Part shown: positions 16,507-23,361 of the stretch, in pieces
Layout of the letters: the number at the start of each line of letters is the position of its first letter
How positions within the stretch are numbered: position 1 is the stretch's first letter
Assembly: GCA_011605865.1 (NCBI GenBank)
Contig: JAAOZI010000021.1
Location: 1-45,580 of the forward strand
Source of the DNA: Archaeoglobales archaeon
GTDB taxonomy: Archaea; Halobacteriota; Archaeoglobi; Archaeoglobales; Archaeoglobaceae
Length of the DNA stretch: 45,580 nt
Reading direction: 5' to 3'
Made by a program: the position numbers and the translations under genes
Notes under the pieces: generated by a model
The model's input: only the letters and a program-made list of their open reading frames with translations
Databases searched by the model: none
What the model was told of the DNA's origin: nothing

Positions 16507-17325
16507 TTAATTGAGGGCTTTCTCAATTTTACTAACAATTTCTCCGAACGCCTTTGATGCAGCTGAGTTAAAATCAATTATAAACGGTACTCCGCTGTCC
16601 GCTTCTCTTGATACCTTTGGATCTAGGGGAATCTGGCCAAGTAGAGGAATCCCAAAGGATTCGGCAATTTTTCTCCCGGCTCCCGAGTTAAATACTTCAA
16701 TTCTTTCCCCACATTTCGGGCAAAGCAGATAGCTCATGTTCTCTATTATTCCAAGAACTCTCATTCTGAGCAGTTCCGCAAATTTCACAGATTTCTTCAC
16801 AACACTCTCCGAAACTTCCGACGGAATTGTAACTACTACAACCCCATCCATCTCTGGCAACAACTGCGCTATGCTCAGCGGTTCGTCCCCAGTACCGGGA
16901 GGGAGGTCTATTAATAGATAATCCAATTCTCCCCACTCAACCTCAGCCAAAAGCTGCCTTAGAGCTGCCATTTTCAGCGGACCACGCCAAACGACAGGGT
17001 CTTCATCGTTCTGCAACAAAAAATCCATTGAAATGACTTTTATGTTCATCGGTCCAGAAACCGGAATTATATCGTTGCTTTCCGAAACTTGGAGCTTTCT
17101 CCCCTTTAATCCGAGCATCTTTGGAATAGTTGGTCCATGAATATCTGCATCGAGAATTCCGACTGAATAACCCTTCAAAGCAAAAGCCATTGCAAGGTTT
17201 ACAGTAACGGTGCTCTTCCCAACTCCGCCCTTTCCGCTTATCACAGCTATCTTGTGCTTCACCCGACCCATTCTTTCCCTGATTTTCTTTTCCTGTTCTT
17301 CGATCAGCTTTTTCCTTTCTTCCAT
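16507..17325 (-). CDS. Mrp/NBP35-family iron-sulfur carrier ATPase
   Basis: A 272-residue P-loop ATPase that in the family assembles and transfers 4Fe-4S clusters. The deviant Walker A motif ISGKGGVGKSTVTVNLA lies near residues 29-45, LLIDLPPGTGDEPL is the Walker B/switch region, and LLCPKCGERIEVF carries the CxxC that bridges a cluster between two subunits. The length is typical. The gene begins three bases after the NifX-like gene, and the whole block is one operon transcribed away from the DUF134 regulator. Together with the NifX-like neighbour it resembles the Mrp/orange-protein gene sets of anaerobes. Confidence 0.9.
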   Translation of the reverse strand: MEERKKLIEEQEKKIRERMGRVKHKIAVISGKGGVGKSTVTVNLAMAFALKGYSVGILDADIHGPTIPKMLGLKGRKLQVSESNDIIPVSGPMNIKVISMDFLLQNDEDPVVWRGPLKMAALRQLLAEVEWGELDYLLIDLPPGTGDEPLSIAQLLPEMDGVVVVTIPSEVSESVVKKSVKFAELLRMRVLGIIENMSYLLCPKCGERIEVFNSGAGRKIAESFGIPLLGQIPLDPKVSREADSGVPFIIDFNSAASKAFGEIVSKIEKALN

Positions 17326-17328
17326 CCA

Positions 17329-17685
17329 TCAATCCCCTTCACATTCGGCCTCAGTTATTGGCTGGAGCTTTCCGATCATGAGGGCAGAAATGACATCCTT
17401 CACAGACCTGCCCTCGGCCTTATAGATCCTTACTCTATTTTTCAGCTTTGCGAAAGCTCCCGGTCCGATTCGATATGCTACTAAGACGTCGGGCTTTAGC
17501 TCGAGAATTTTCTGCGATACCCTCCTGCCACGACCGCCAATTTCTTCCTGCTCGACATTTCTCTCAAAGCTAATCTTGGTCTCACCATCTAAATCAACTA
17601 CAGCAAAGAAGTTTGCTCTACCAAAATGTCTGCTTAATTTTGCATCAAGCCCGTTCGTGTCTTCTACCGGAATCACTACCCTCAT
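17329..17685 (-). CDS. NifX/NifB-type dinitrogenase iron-molybdenum cofactor domain protein
   Basis: A 118-residue single-domain protein of the DIM/Nitro_FeMo-Co family: MRVVIPVEDTNGLDAKLSRHFGRA at the start and KPDVLVAYRIGPGAFAKLK in the middle, ending in a short acidic tail. Family members bind small metal clusters, including the Mo-Cu cluster of orange protein. No nitrogenase genes are present, so a metal-carrier or sensing role is more likely than nitrogen fixation. It overlaps the upstream DUF5320-like gene by 4 bases and is followed directly by mrp. Confidence 0.85.
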   Translation of the reverse strand: MRVVIPVEDTNGLDAKLSRHFGRANFFAVVDLDGETKISFERNVEQEEIGGRGRRVSQKILELKPDVLVAYRIGPGAFAKLKNRVRIYKAEGRSVKDVISALMIGKLQPITEAECEGD

Positions 17686-17990
17686 TCAGATTTCCCTCTC
17701 TTCAGCTCTTCCAGCCTCTTTTCAACTTCCCTCAGCTCCTCTTCGATACTCGCCTTTTCATCCTCAAGCTCCCTTTTATATTCTTCTAGTGCTGAAATTT
17801 CCTCGCTTTTTGGCAAACTCGATATTCCTAGATATCTCAGTAGAGCTCTAGGTGAGAGCTGAGACCAGAAATAAGCCCAGCATGCGCCCCTTCCGAACAG
17901 CCATCCGGGTCTTTTCCAAGGCGGCAGATGGCTGAAAGGCCCAAATCCAGGCCATCTACCCGCTTTCCACCAACATCTTCTCCAAGGCAT
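17682..17990 (-). CDS. DUF5320-like small protein with coiled-coil tail
   Basis: A 102-residue protein in two parts. The first ~50 residues are rich in Trp, Gly, Pro and Arg (MPWRRCWWKAGRWPGFGPF) with two cysteines, and the rest is a charged coiled coil (EEYKRELEDEKASIEEELRE). Small proteins of this build commonly sit beside NifX-like and Mrp genes in anaerobes. The function is unknown; metal or cluster binding is a guess. It has GGTGAT ahead of its ATG and is the first gene of the operon. Confidence 0.65.
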   Translation of the reverse strand: MPWRRCWWKAGRWPGFGPFSHLPPWKRPGWLFGRGACWAYFWSQLSPRALLRYLGISSLPKSEEISALEEYKRELEDEKASIEEELREVEKRLEELKRGKSE

Positions 17991-18003
17991 AGCATCACCT
18001 CTA

Positions 18004-18060
18004 TTTTGTGCTTATGCACACATTTATGGCAAGATATTTAAGCTTTTGCACAAAATTTTT
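18004..18060. promoter_or_regulatory. divergent promoter with GTGC/GCAC inverted repeats
   Basis: Between the DUF5320-like gene and DUF134 lie TTTTGTGC-TTAT-GCACA (18004-18020), an inverted repeat, and TTTTGCACAAAATTTTT (18044-18060), which with the following TTGTG forms a second imperfect inverted repeat. A TATA-like AGATATTTAAGC (18032-18043) lies between them. Such repeats fit an operator for the DUF134 protein encoded alongside; this is inference. Confidence 0.45.
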
Positions 18061-18062
18061 TT

Positions 18063-18398
18063 GTGTGGCAGAAAAGACATAGATGCGGAAAACGAGGCAG
18101 ATGCCCAAAACCTGTAATCCTGAGCTCATTTCCGGCTATTCAGGGGTTTGTTCCAAATCCGATGCTAAATCCGGAGCCAATACTTCTAGATCCTGCAGAA
18201 CTTGAGGCAATGAGGCTGATAGATCTGGAGGATCTTTCGCAGGAGGAAGCTGGGAAGAGAATGGGAGTCTCTAGAGGTACTGTTTGGAGATTGCTAAAAA
18301 GTGGTAGAAGAAAAGTTGTACTAGCATTAATAGAAGGAAGACCAATCGCGATTTTTCCGAGCTTTGCAAATACGGAAGGTGAGCCACCCTGTCTCTAA
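18063..18398 (+). CDS. DUF134 (UPF0251) HTH regulator
   Basis: A 111-residue protein with an N-terminal Cys/Arg-rich segment (RHRCGKRGRCPKP), the conserved EPILLDPAELEAMRLIDLED block and a sigma-70 region-4-like helix-turn-helix LSQEEAGKRMGVSRGTVWRLL. DUF134 proteins are presumed DNA-binding regulators found near NifX-like and Mrp genes, as here. It starts with GTG at 18063. The C-terminus (EGEPPCL) stops shortly before an IS-end fragment. Confidence 0.85.
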   Translation: MWQKRHRCGKRGRCPKPVILSSFPAIQGFVPNPMLNPEPILLDPAELEAMRLIDLEDLSQEEAGKRMGVSRGTVWRLLKSGRRKVVLALIEGRPIAIFPSFANTEGEPPCL

Positions 18399-18404
18399 AG
18401 AAGC

Positions 18405-18485
18405 TTCTGGCCCCTCAAGCATGGGAGGGCTTTCGGAGTGAACGGACGAGACCTCCACATCCATCTGGCTGGATTCTGCCCAGAT
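18405..18485 (-). mobile_element. solo right end of an IS607/IS605-type tnpB element
   Basis: The block CCCCTCAAGCATGGGAGGGC (18411-18430), followed by GTGAACGGACGAGACC and CATCCATCTGGCTGG, matches in part the end fragment at 1-45. On the minus strand it reads like the last part of a tnpB gene and its 3' flank, but no tnpB or tnpA is attached. In tnpB elements this end also encodes the guide (omega) RNA scaffold. No complete left end was found nearby. Confidence 0.6.
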
Positions 18486-18523
18486 TCACAAGAGCTTTTA
18501 AACTGCAGGTTAAAAAATTTTCT

Positions 18524-19708
18524 ATGTATTCACTCGTATGCATCGAATGCGGAAAGAAAAACGATGAAAGCCGCTACACTTGCGAATGCGGCGGTCTCCT
18601 CGAGGTCAGATTCAACCTCAATGAAGTCGAAATCGACTTCAAACTCGACGGAAGGGAAATGAGGGTATGGAAATATAGATCGCTGCTACCGATTAAGTCA
18701 GAACCAGTTACGCTAAAAGAGGGTGGAACGCCTCTTTATAGACTTGAGAGGCTCGAAAAGGAACTCGGAATAAGGAGAATTTACGTAAAGCATGAAGGTC
18801 TAAATCCCTCAGGTTCCTTTAAAGATAGAGGTATGACTGTTGGGGTTACCAAAGCATTGGAATTAAGAAAGAGGGCCGTAGCCTGTGCTTCAACCGGAAA
18901 TACTTCAGCATCGATGGCAATGTATGCCGCAAAGGCTGGACTCAAGGCATACGTTCTCCTACCAGCCGGAAAGGTTGCTTTGGGGAAAGTTGCCCAAGCT
19001 TTGATGCACGGGGCAGATGTTATTGGGATAAGGGGCAACTTTGACGATGCATTGAGAATAGTCAGGGAAGTCTGCGAAAGGGCCGGGATCTATCTTCTAA
19101 ACTCCGTAAACCCTTTCAGACTTGAAGGACAGAAAACGATTGCTTACGAGATAGTAGACGAGATCGGAACTCCTGATGCTGTGATTCTCCCCATTGGAAA
19201 TGCCGGAAATATCTCTGCAATCTTCAAGGGATTTGAGGAATTTAGGGAAATTGGACTGATTGACAAAATACCCAGAATGATCGGAATACAAGCAGAGGGA
19301 GCGTCACCTGTATTCAGAGCCTTTAGAGAGGGGAGAGAGGATATAATTCCCTTCGAGAATCCGGAAACGATTGCTACAGCGATAAGGATAGGAAATCCTG
19401 TGAATGCAAAAAAAGCACTGAGGGCTGTTTACAGATCAGAGGGGCTAGTTGAAGTTGTAAGCGATCAGGAGATCATATCTGCACAGAAAATCCTGGCAAA
19501 AAATGGTATTGGCGTGGAGCCGGCATCTGCAGCGAGCTTAGCGGGTCTTATAAAGCTTTCGAGAATTGGAGAGATTGACAGAGATGCAACTGTTGTTTGC
19601 ATTGCTACTGGAAATCTCCTAAAGGATCCGGAAACGGTTATAAAAGTTTGCGGAGAACCAAAAATGGTTGAAGCAAATGTTGAGAAAGTTATGGCTCTTT
19701 TAACCTGA
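18524..19708 (+). CDS. thrC: threonine synthase
   Basis: A 394-residue PLP enzyme converting O-phosphohomoserine to threonine. An N-terminal zinc-ribbon-like piece (CIECGKKNDESRYTCECGG) is followed by the PLP-lysine motif NPSGSFKDRGMT near residue 105, STGNTSASMA, and the phosphate-binding LPIGNAGNISA. The length and layout fit the archaeal short form. It is convergent with dtdA, overlapping by 20 bases. No ribosome-binding site is evident; the TTAAAAAATTTT block just before the ATG is too close to serve as a TATA box. Confidence 0.95.
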   Translation: MYSLVCIECGKKNDESRYTCECGGLLEVRFNLNEVEIDFKLDGREMRVWKYRSLLPIKSEPVTLKEGGTPLYRLERLEKELGIRRIYVKHEGLNPSGSFKDRGMTVGVTKALELRKRAVACASTGNTSASMAMYAAKAGLKAYVLLPAGKVALGKVAQALMHGADVIGIRGNFDDALRIVREVCERAGIYLLNSVNPFRLEGQKTIAYEIVDEIGTPDAVILPIGNAGNISAIFKGFEEFREIGLIDKIPRMIGIQAEGASPVFRAFREGREDIIPFENPETIATAIRIGNPVNAKKALRAVYRSEGLVEVVSDQEIISAQKILAKNGIGVEPASAASLAGLIKLSRIGEIDRDATVVCIATGNLLKDPETVIKVCGEPKMVEANVEKVMALLT

Positions 19709-20519
19709 ATTTTTTCGCTTCTTTTGATTTCAGGATTTCTACACCGCTTACTGAGCTTATAAGCTTCTTCACATCCGACACAACGGATTTTTCATCGTAT
19801 ATCAGAAAATTCGCCGAGCTAATCTCTATTGCTCTCCTCAGAATTTCCAGATCTAGCTGCTCAAAAGTGTACTTTGCAAAGTTGTGACCAAAAGTGAACT
19901 CTGTTTCGAGAATTATCTCCGTCTGCCTTGGAACATAGTGAGTTCCCCCTATACCAACGGCAATTTTCCAGTCCGCTTTTTTGCTAACAATTGCCTCAAA
20001 AATGGCTTCAGCAACTAATTCCCCAGCTTCTCTATCAATCCATTCTTTTTCCGTGGAACCTATCTCATAAAAGGCGCTAGGCTTTTTTATTTCAGATGGT
20101 CCATGGTGTGTCGCTTCAAGCGTTAGCTCGAACTCCGGTTTTCTCTCCATTCTCTTTTTCATCGCCAAAATGAAGTTCTTCATGGTTATCGGAGACGGCT
20201 TAGCCAAGCTCCTTGGCTTTCCTCCGTAATCGTTATTCCCAGGATTACCGGAAACATGGCAAGTAAAGATTTTCCTTTCATCCTTACTGCTATGCCTAGA
20301 AGCAAATAAGATTTCATCGAATTCCAAAAAATTCGAAAGCTTTTCGTCTATGAAGTCTGAGTAAATTAGCCTTTCTTTTATTTCGGCAATGGCAAATTTA
20401 TCCCCTATGTAGAGAACGTAATCGCCAAAAGTTCTCTTTTCGAACTTATCGAAGCTTAAAAGATTGTTTAGTATGTTCACAGAAGCTTTATCTTCCCTGC
20501 TTCCAACCACCAGCTTCAT
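19689..20519 (-). CDS. dtdA: D-aminoacyl-tRNA deacylase, archaeal DTD2/GEK1 type
   Basis: A 276-residue enzyme that removes D-amino acids wrongly attached to tRNA. Family motifs are HVSGNPGNNDYGG (~85-97), LEATHHGPSE (~135) and AVGIGGTHYVPRQTE (~195). The start is ATG at 20519; a TTG two codons upstream is less likely. A TATA-like GTTTAAAAC (about 20546-20554) lies roughly 30 bases before, fitting a leaderless transcript. It is convergent with thrC. Confidence 0.93.
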   Translation of the reverse strand: MKLVVGSREDKASVNILNNLLSFDKFEKRTFGDYVLYIGDKFAIAEIKERLIYSDFIDEKLSNFLEFDEILFASRHSSKDERKIFTCHVSGNPGNNDYGGKPRSLAKPSPITMKNFILAMKKRMERKPEFELTLEATHHGPSEIKKPSAFYEIGSTEKEWIDREAGELVAEAIFEAIVSKKADWKIAVGIGGTHYVPRQTEIILETEFTFGHNFAKYTFEQLDLEILRRAIEISSANFLIYDEKSVVSDVKKLISSVSGVEILKSKEAKKFRLKEP

Positions 20520-20650
20520 ACTCAACGAAATTCCTTGAAAGTCTCATTAGTTTTAAACTTTTCGCCATTTCTGCCACAACAGGTTTTTTGGACTTAAAAA
20601 ACTGGAAATCACAAAGCTTTAATACTTCCTTGTGGAACTATCTTGTGTTA

Positions 20651-21082
20651 GTGGCGGAAGTGTATGGTGTTTTTATAGCCAGAACCGAATTTTCCGCATC
20701 ACCGGTAGTTGTTCTTAGAACTGAAGACGGTAGAATTCTTCCCATTTATATAGGCTATGCGGAAGCAGCATCCATCTATTCAGCCTTGAATCGCCTCACC
20801 CCTCCAAGGCCGATGACGCATGATCTCCTAGTGGACATAATCTCAAAGCTAGATGCGAAGATAGAGAAGGTCATAATAGACGACCTTATCGACAATACTT
20901 TCTATGCTAGGATAATTGTTAGGAAAAACGACAAAGAAATAGAAATCGATGCGAGACCGAGCGATAGCATTGCTATCGCCCTGCGCGTTTTATGCCCGAT
21001 TTACGTAGACCCAAGAATACTCGACGAAGCGGGGAGGGATGAGATTCCCCCGAACTTCAGAGATTTCAGCGAATTTGCTTGA
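20651..21082 (+). CDS. bifunctional nuclease (DUF151) family protein
   Basis: About 143 residues. The core AEVYGVFIARTEFSASPVVVLRTEDGRILPIYIGYAEAASI and the later IDARPSDSIAIALRVLCPIYV match the DUF151/BFN family, some members of which have DNase and RNase activity. The GTG at 20651 is chosen because homologues begin at this point and a TATA-like TTTAATACTT lies about 30 bases upstream. A longer reading from TTG at 20588 has no conserved sequence. It is convergent with the Brix-domain gene, overlapping by 17 bases. Confidence 0.85.
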   Translation: MAEVYGVFIARTEFSASPVVVLRTEDGRILPIYIGYAEAASIYSALNRLTPPRPMTHDLLVDIISKLDAKIEKVIIDDLIDNTFYARIIVRKNDKEIEIDARPSDSIAIALRVLCPIYVDPRILDEAGRDEIPPNFRDFSEFA

Positions 21083-21503
21083 TTTTTAAAATTCTCATCT
21101 TGAAGACGAGTTGTTTTCTGAAATAGAAATAGAGTTCACTGCCTTTTTCAACTATAACCTTCTCGAAATAAGGCTTTTTGTCAAATTTTTCTATCAGATT
21201 TTTTGGAACTGCGGAAAAGAAATTGTATCTTTCTCCAATATAAAGAACCGGATCGCAGCTAATTTCAACCTTCTTGATATTGCTAACAGTAAAGAGAAGC
21301 TCGGTCTTCTTAACACCATTCGAAAAAAAATTCATTACTGCGGGATTTCCCTTTATTTCCGAGATTACACATAGTTGATCCATTTTGAAATCCTTTAGAC
21401 TCATTTTTCCCCTTTGAACATATTTCCAGTTCAGGAATCTAGAGAGGGCCTTTGCAAAGGATCTGGTTCTTCTGCTGGGTTTTCTGGATGTCGTAACAAT
21501 CAT
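21066..21503 (-). CDS. Brix-domain ribosome biogenesis protein (Imp4-like)
   Basis: A 145-residue single-domain Brix protein. The start MIVTTSRKPSRRTRSFAKAL is the family signature; a beta-rich body and a basic end follow. Eukaryotic relatives (Imp4, Rpf1 and others) act in rRNA processing, and archaeal members are thought to help ribosome assembly. It is the last gene of the five-gene aIF2-beta operon and overlaps the previous gene by 4 bases. Confidence 0.9.
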   Translation of the reverse strand: MIVTTSRKPSRRTRSFAKALSRFLNWKYVQRGKMSLKDFKMDQLCVISEIKGNPAVMNFFSNGVKKTELLFTVSNIKKVEISCDPVLYIGERYNFFSAVPKNLIEKFDKKPYFEKVIVEKGSELYFYFRKQLVFKMRILKIKQIR

Positions 21504-22069
21504 AGCTCACATTCCACAAAGCTGTCTCCGTTATGTCCGATCAGATTTTTTCCAGATTTCAATGGGATGAAAATATATCCTTCCACGCTAAACTCACTCG
21601 TAACTCTAACTTCCCGTATCTCGGTATTTGAAAGCTTTACCATTAGAAAAGATCCTTTCTCAACCTTTCTGCATTTTGCAAATCTAAAATTAGCCGGCAT
21701 CAGGTTGTAGCTTTTCCCTATTCTATATCCCACCTCAAATCCAAAGAGTATTTCCTGAAGGGCCTTCGAAAAGAATTCCCACCCCGATTCAACGATAACT
21801 TGCTTGGGAAAAGAGGAGAAATAGGATACTATTTCCTCAACGTTTTCCTTCCCGTGAACCCAATCGCAACGCTTACAGCTCCAGACATAATTGCCCTTAG
21901 ATGAAACCACGAGATCTCCGAATTTATAAATAAAGCAAGGGTAAAAAATGCAGTAGCAGATCGAGCAGTCCTGCCCCTCGAAATGGCAGGGATAATACGG
22001 GCATTCTTCTGCCGGACCAGAAAGGTTGTTCATTGCAGAGAAAAGGTCTATTAATCCCCTTTCGTTCAT
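21500..22069 (-). CDS. cysteine-rich small-domain protein
   Basis: A 189-residue protein. Residues ~20-70 hold a dense cysteine set (CPYYPCHFEGQDCSICYCIF, YPCF, SCKRCDWVH) matching the archaeal cysteine-rich small domain, probably binding zinc or an iron-sulfur cluster. The remaining ~110 residues, mostly predicted beta strands, are not recognised. It overlaps both neighbours by 4 bases in the aIF2-beta operon, so a link to translation or ribosome assembly is suggested by position only. Confidence 0.7.
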   Translation of the reverse strand: MNERGLIDLFSAMNNLSGPAEECPYYPCHFEGQDCSICYCIFYPCFIYKFGDLVVSSKGNYVWSCKRCDWVHGKENVEEIVSYFSSFPKQVIVESGWEFFSKALQEILFGFEVGYRIGKSYNLMPANFRFAKCRKVEKGSFLMVKLSNTEIREVRVTSEFSVEGYIFIPLKSGKNLIGHNGDSFVECEL

Positions 22070-22596
22070 TCCACCACCCTGGGCAGTATTATTTCCCCTT
22101 CGCCTTCAACAGAAGAACCCCTTCCGAGAACGAACTCTCTAACAGTTAAAGCCGAAATGACTGCATCTACTTCGTCATGGGAGAGCTCCGGTGTTTCTAT
22201 GTACCTCGAAAGCGACAATATAATCTCCTGCAATCCCTCCCTTTTTCTCTTCTTCGCTTTCGGAGCTATGTTGAGGAGAACCCTAGAAGCATACGGATAA
22301 ACTTCGTAGACTTTTAGACCCATTTTGCGCAAATTTTCTGCAATTTCCATTCCCAAAATTGCAGTTTTTCTGAAGAAAGGCGCACTAGATGGAAAAAGCC
22401 TTATCCCGAGCTTCAACAGCTTTCTTTCACATTCCCTAAACATTCCGTTTTGCGGTAGGGTGAGGGGAGCATCTATTCCGGCAGCAAAGGCATTTGATAG
22501 ATTTTCAATTTCGTAATCCCCTGCGTAAATGAGTTTTTTTTCGTCAATTATGGCCATCTTGCACTTCTTACCAACATCTATGCCTGCAAAAATCAT
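22066..22596 (-). CDS. DUF429 RNase H-fold protein
   Basis: A 176-residue protein starting FAGIDVGKKCKMAII, with GIDAPLTLPQNGMFRECER near residue 40 and HDEVDAVISALT near the end. These acidic positions are the conserved ones of DUF429, predicted to have an RNase H-like fold. Whether it cuts nucleic acid is unknown. It overlaps DUF424 and the cysteine-rich gene by 4 bases each. Confidence 0.8.
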   Translation of the reverse strand: MIFAGIDVGKKCKMAIIDEKKLIYAGDYEIENLSNAFAAGIDAPLTLPQNGMFRECERKLLKLGIRLFPSSAPFFRKTAILGMEIAENLRKMGLKVYEVYPYASRVLLNIAPKAKKRKREGLQEIILSLSRYIETPELSHDEVDAVISALTVREFVLGRGSSVEGEGEIILPRVVE

Positions 22597-22886
22597 ATCA
22601 AAACCATCTGTGCATGCGGACAGCCGGAAATAACGAGCACCCTATCTTTGTCAACCAACCCCAGTTTTATCGCAAGATTTACGGCCTTCTCTCCTGTTAT
22701 ATTCGCAATAGTTGCCCTTTTTAAAGCCTCTGCTACTTCTTTTTCTCCGAATTCCTCCTTACCGTAAAAACTCTCCTTAACCTCAAGTTTAAGTTCTCCG
22801 TCTCTGAAAATTTTACCAACTAGCTCCGAATCGCAAACTGCAACCAGAGTTTCTCCCCGAACGTTGTATATCTTCATTCTAAACAT
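22593..22886 (-). CDS. DUF424 protein
   Basis: A 97-residue archaeal protein of unknown function, recognised by the IYNVRGETLVAVCDSELVGK start, SFYG in the middle and ANITGEKAVNLAIKLGLV in the second half. It commonly sits next to aIF2-beta in archaea, as here, where it overlaps that gene by 8 bases. A role in translation is inferred from this association. Confidence 0.85.
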   Translation of the reverse strand: MFRMKIYNVRGETLVAVCDSELVGKIFRDGELKLEVKESFYGKEEFGEKEVAEALKRATIANITGEKAVNLAIKLGLVDKDRVLVISGCPHAQMVLI

Positions 22887-23289
22887 TTTTCACCGGCTGT
22901 TTTGCCCCACAGGCCATACAGCGCACGAACTGAACCCTGTCTTCCTTTATCAATTCCGTATCCGGGGCGTTGCATTCTCTGCAGATCACATAAGCCTTGA
23001 CGTATTCGTTTATTTCCTTCTGAAGTTCTTCCTCAGTGAATTTTCCTTGCAAGATGAGCCTTCCATTGTCTATCATTCCGGCTGTACCTAGAGACTTCAC
23101 TAGGTACTTGTAAAGATGCTCCTCGCTTCTGTTGAGAGTTTTCGCGATCTGGGAAAAATTCCTGAGAATTGTCCTCACTCCTTCCTTCGCAACGCTAACT
23201 CTCGGTATTTCGAACCTCTCCTTCCTAACTATCCTCCGCTGTGACAGAACTTCCAGAGCCCTTTCAAGGAGCTTTCCATATTCTTCCAT
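22879..23289 (-). CDS. translation initiation factor aIF2 beta subunit
   Basis: A 136-residue protein: an N-terminal helix that binds the gamma subunit, a central alpha/beta domain (RNFSQIAKTLNRSEEHLYKYL ... GTAGMIDNGRLILQGKF) and a C-terminal zinc ribbon (CRECNAPDTEL ... CMACGA). Part of the aIF2 trimer that brings initiator tRNA to the ribosome. A TATA-like CTTAAATACTA about 25 bases upstream suggests a leaderless transcript starting the operon. Confidence 0.95.
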   Translation of the reverse strand: MEEYGKLLERALEVLSQRRIVRKERFEIPRVSVAKEGVRTILRNFSQIAKTLNRSEEHLYKYLVKSLGTAGMIDNGRLILQGKFTEEELQKEINEYVKAYVICRECNAPDTELIKEDRVQFVRCMACGAKQPVKNV

Positions 23290-23361
23290 CGTTAAACCTA
23301 TGATGTGCTAGTATTTAAGCTTCTCGAAAGGATTAAAATTCGCCAAGCTAGGTTGAGATAA

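Noticed and set aside
17329-17685. NifX-like gene as evidence for nitrogen fixation
   Set aside because: The domain is widespread in non-fixing anaerobes, and no nifHDK, nifB or regulatory nif genes are in the window.
16441-18060. GCACAAAA boxes considered as the start of a CRISPR leader or repeat array
   Set aside because: There are only two full copies ~1.6 kb apart and no regular spacers; no CRISPR array or cas gene was seen anywhere in the window.
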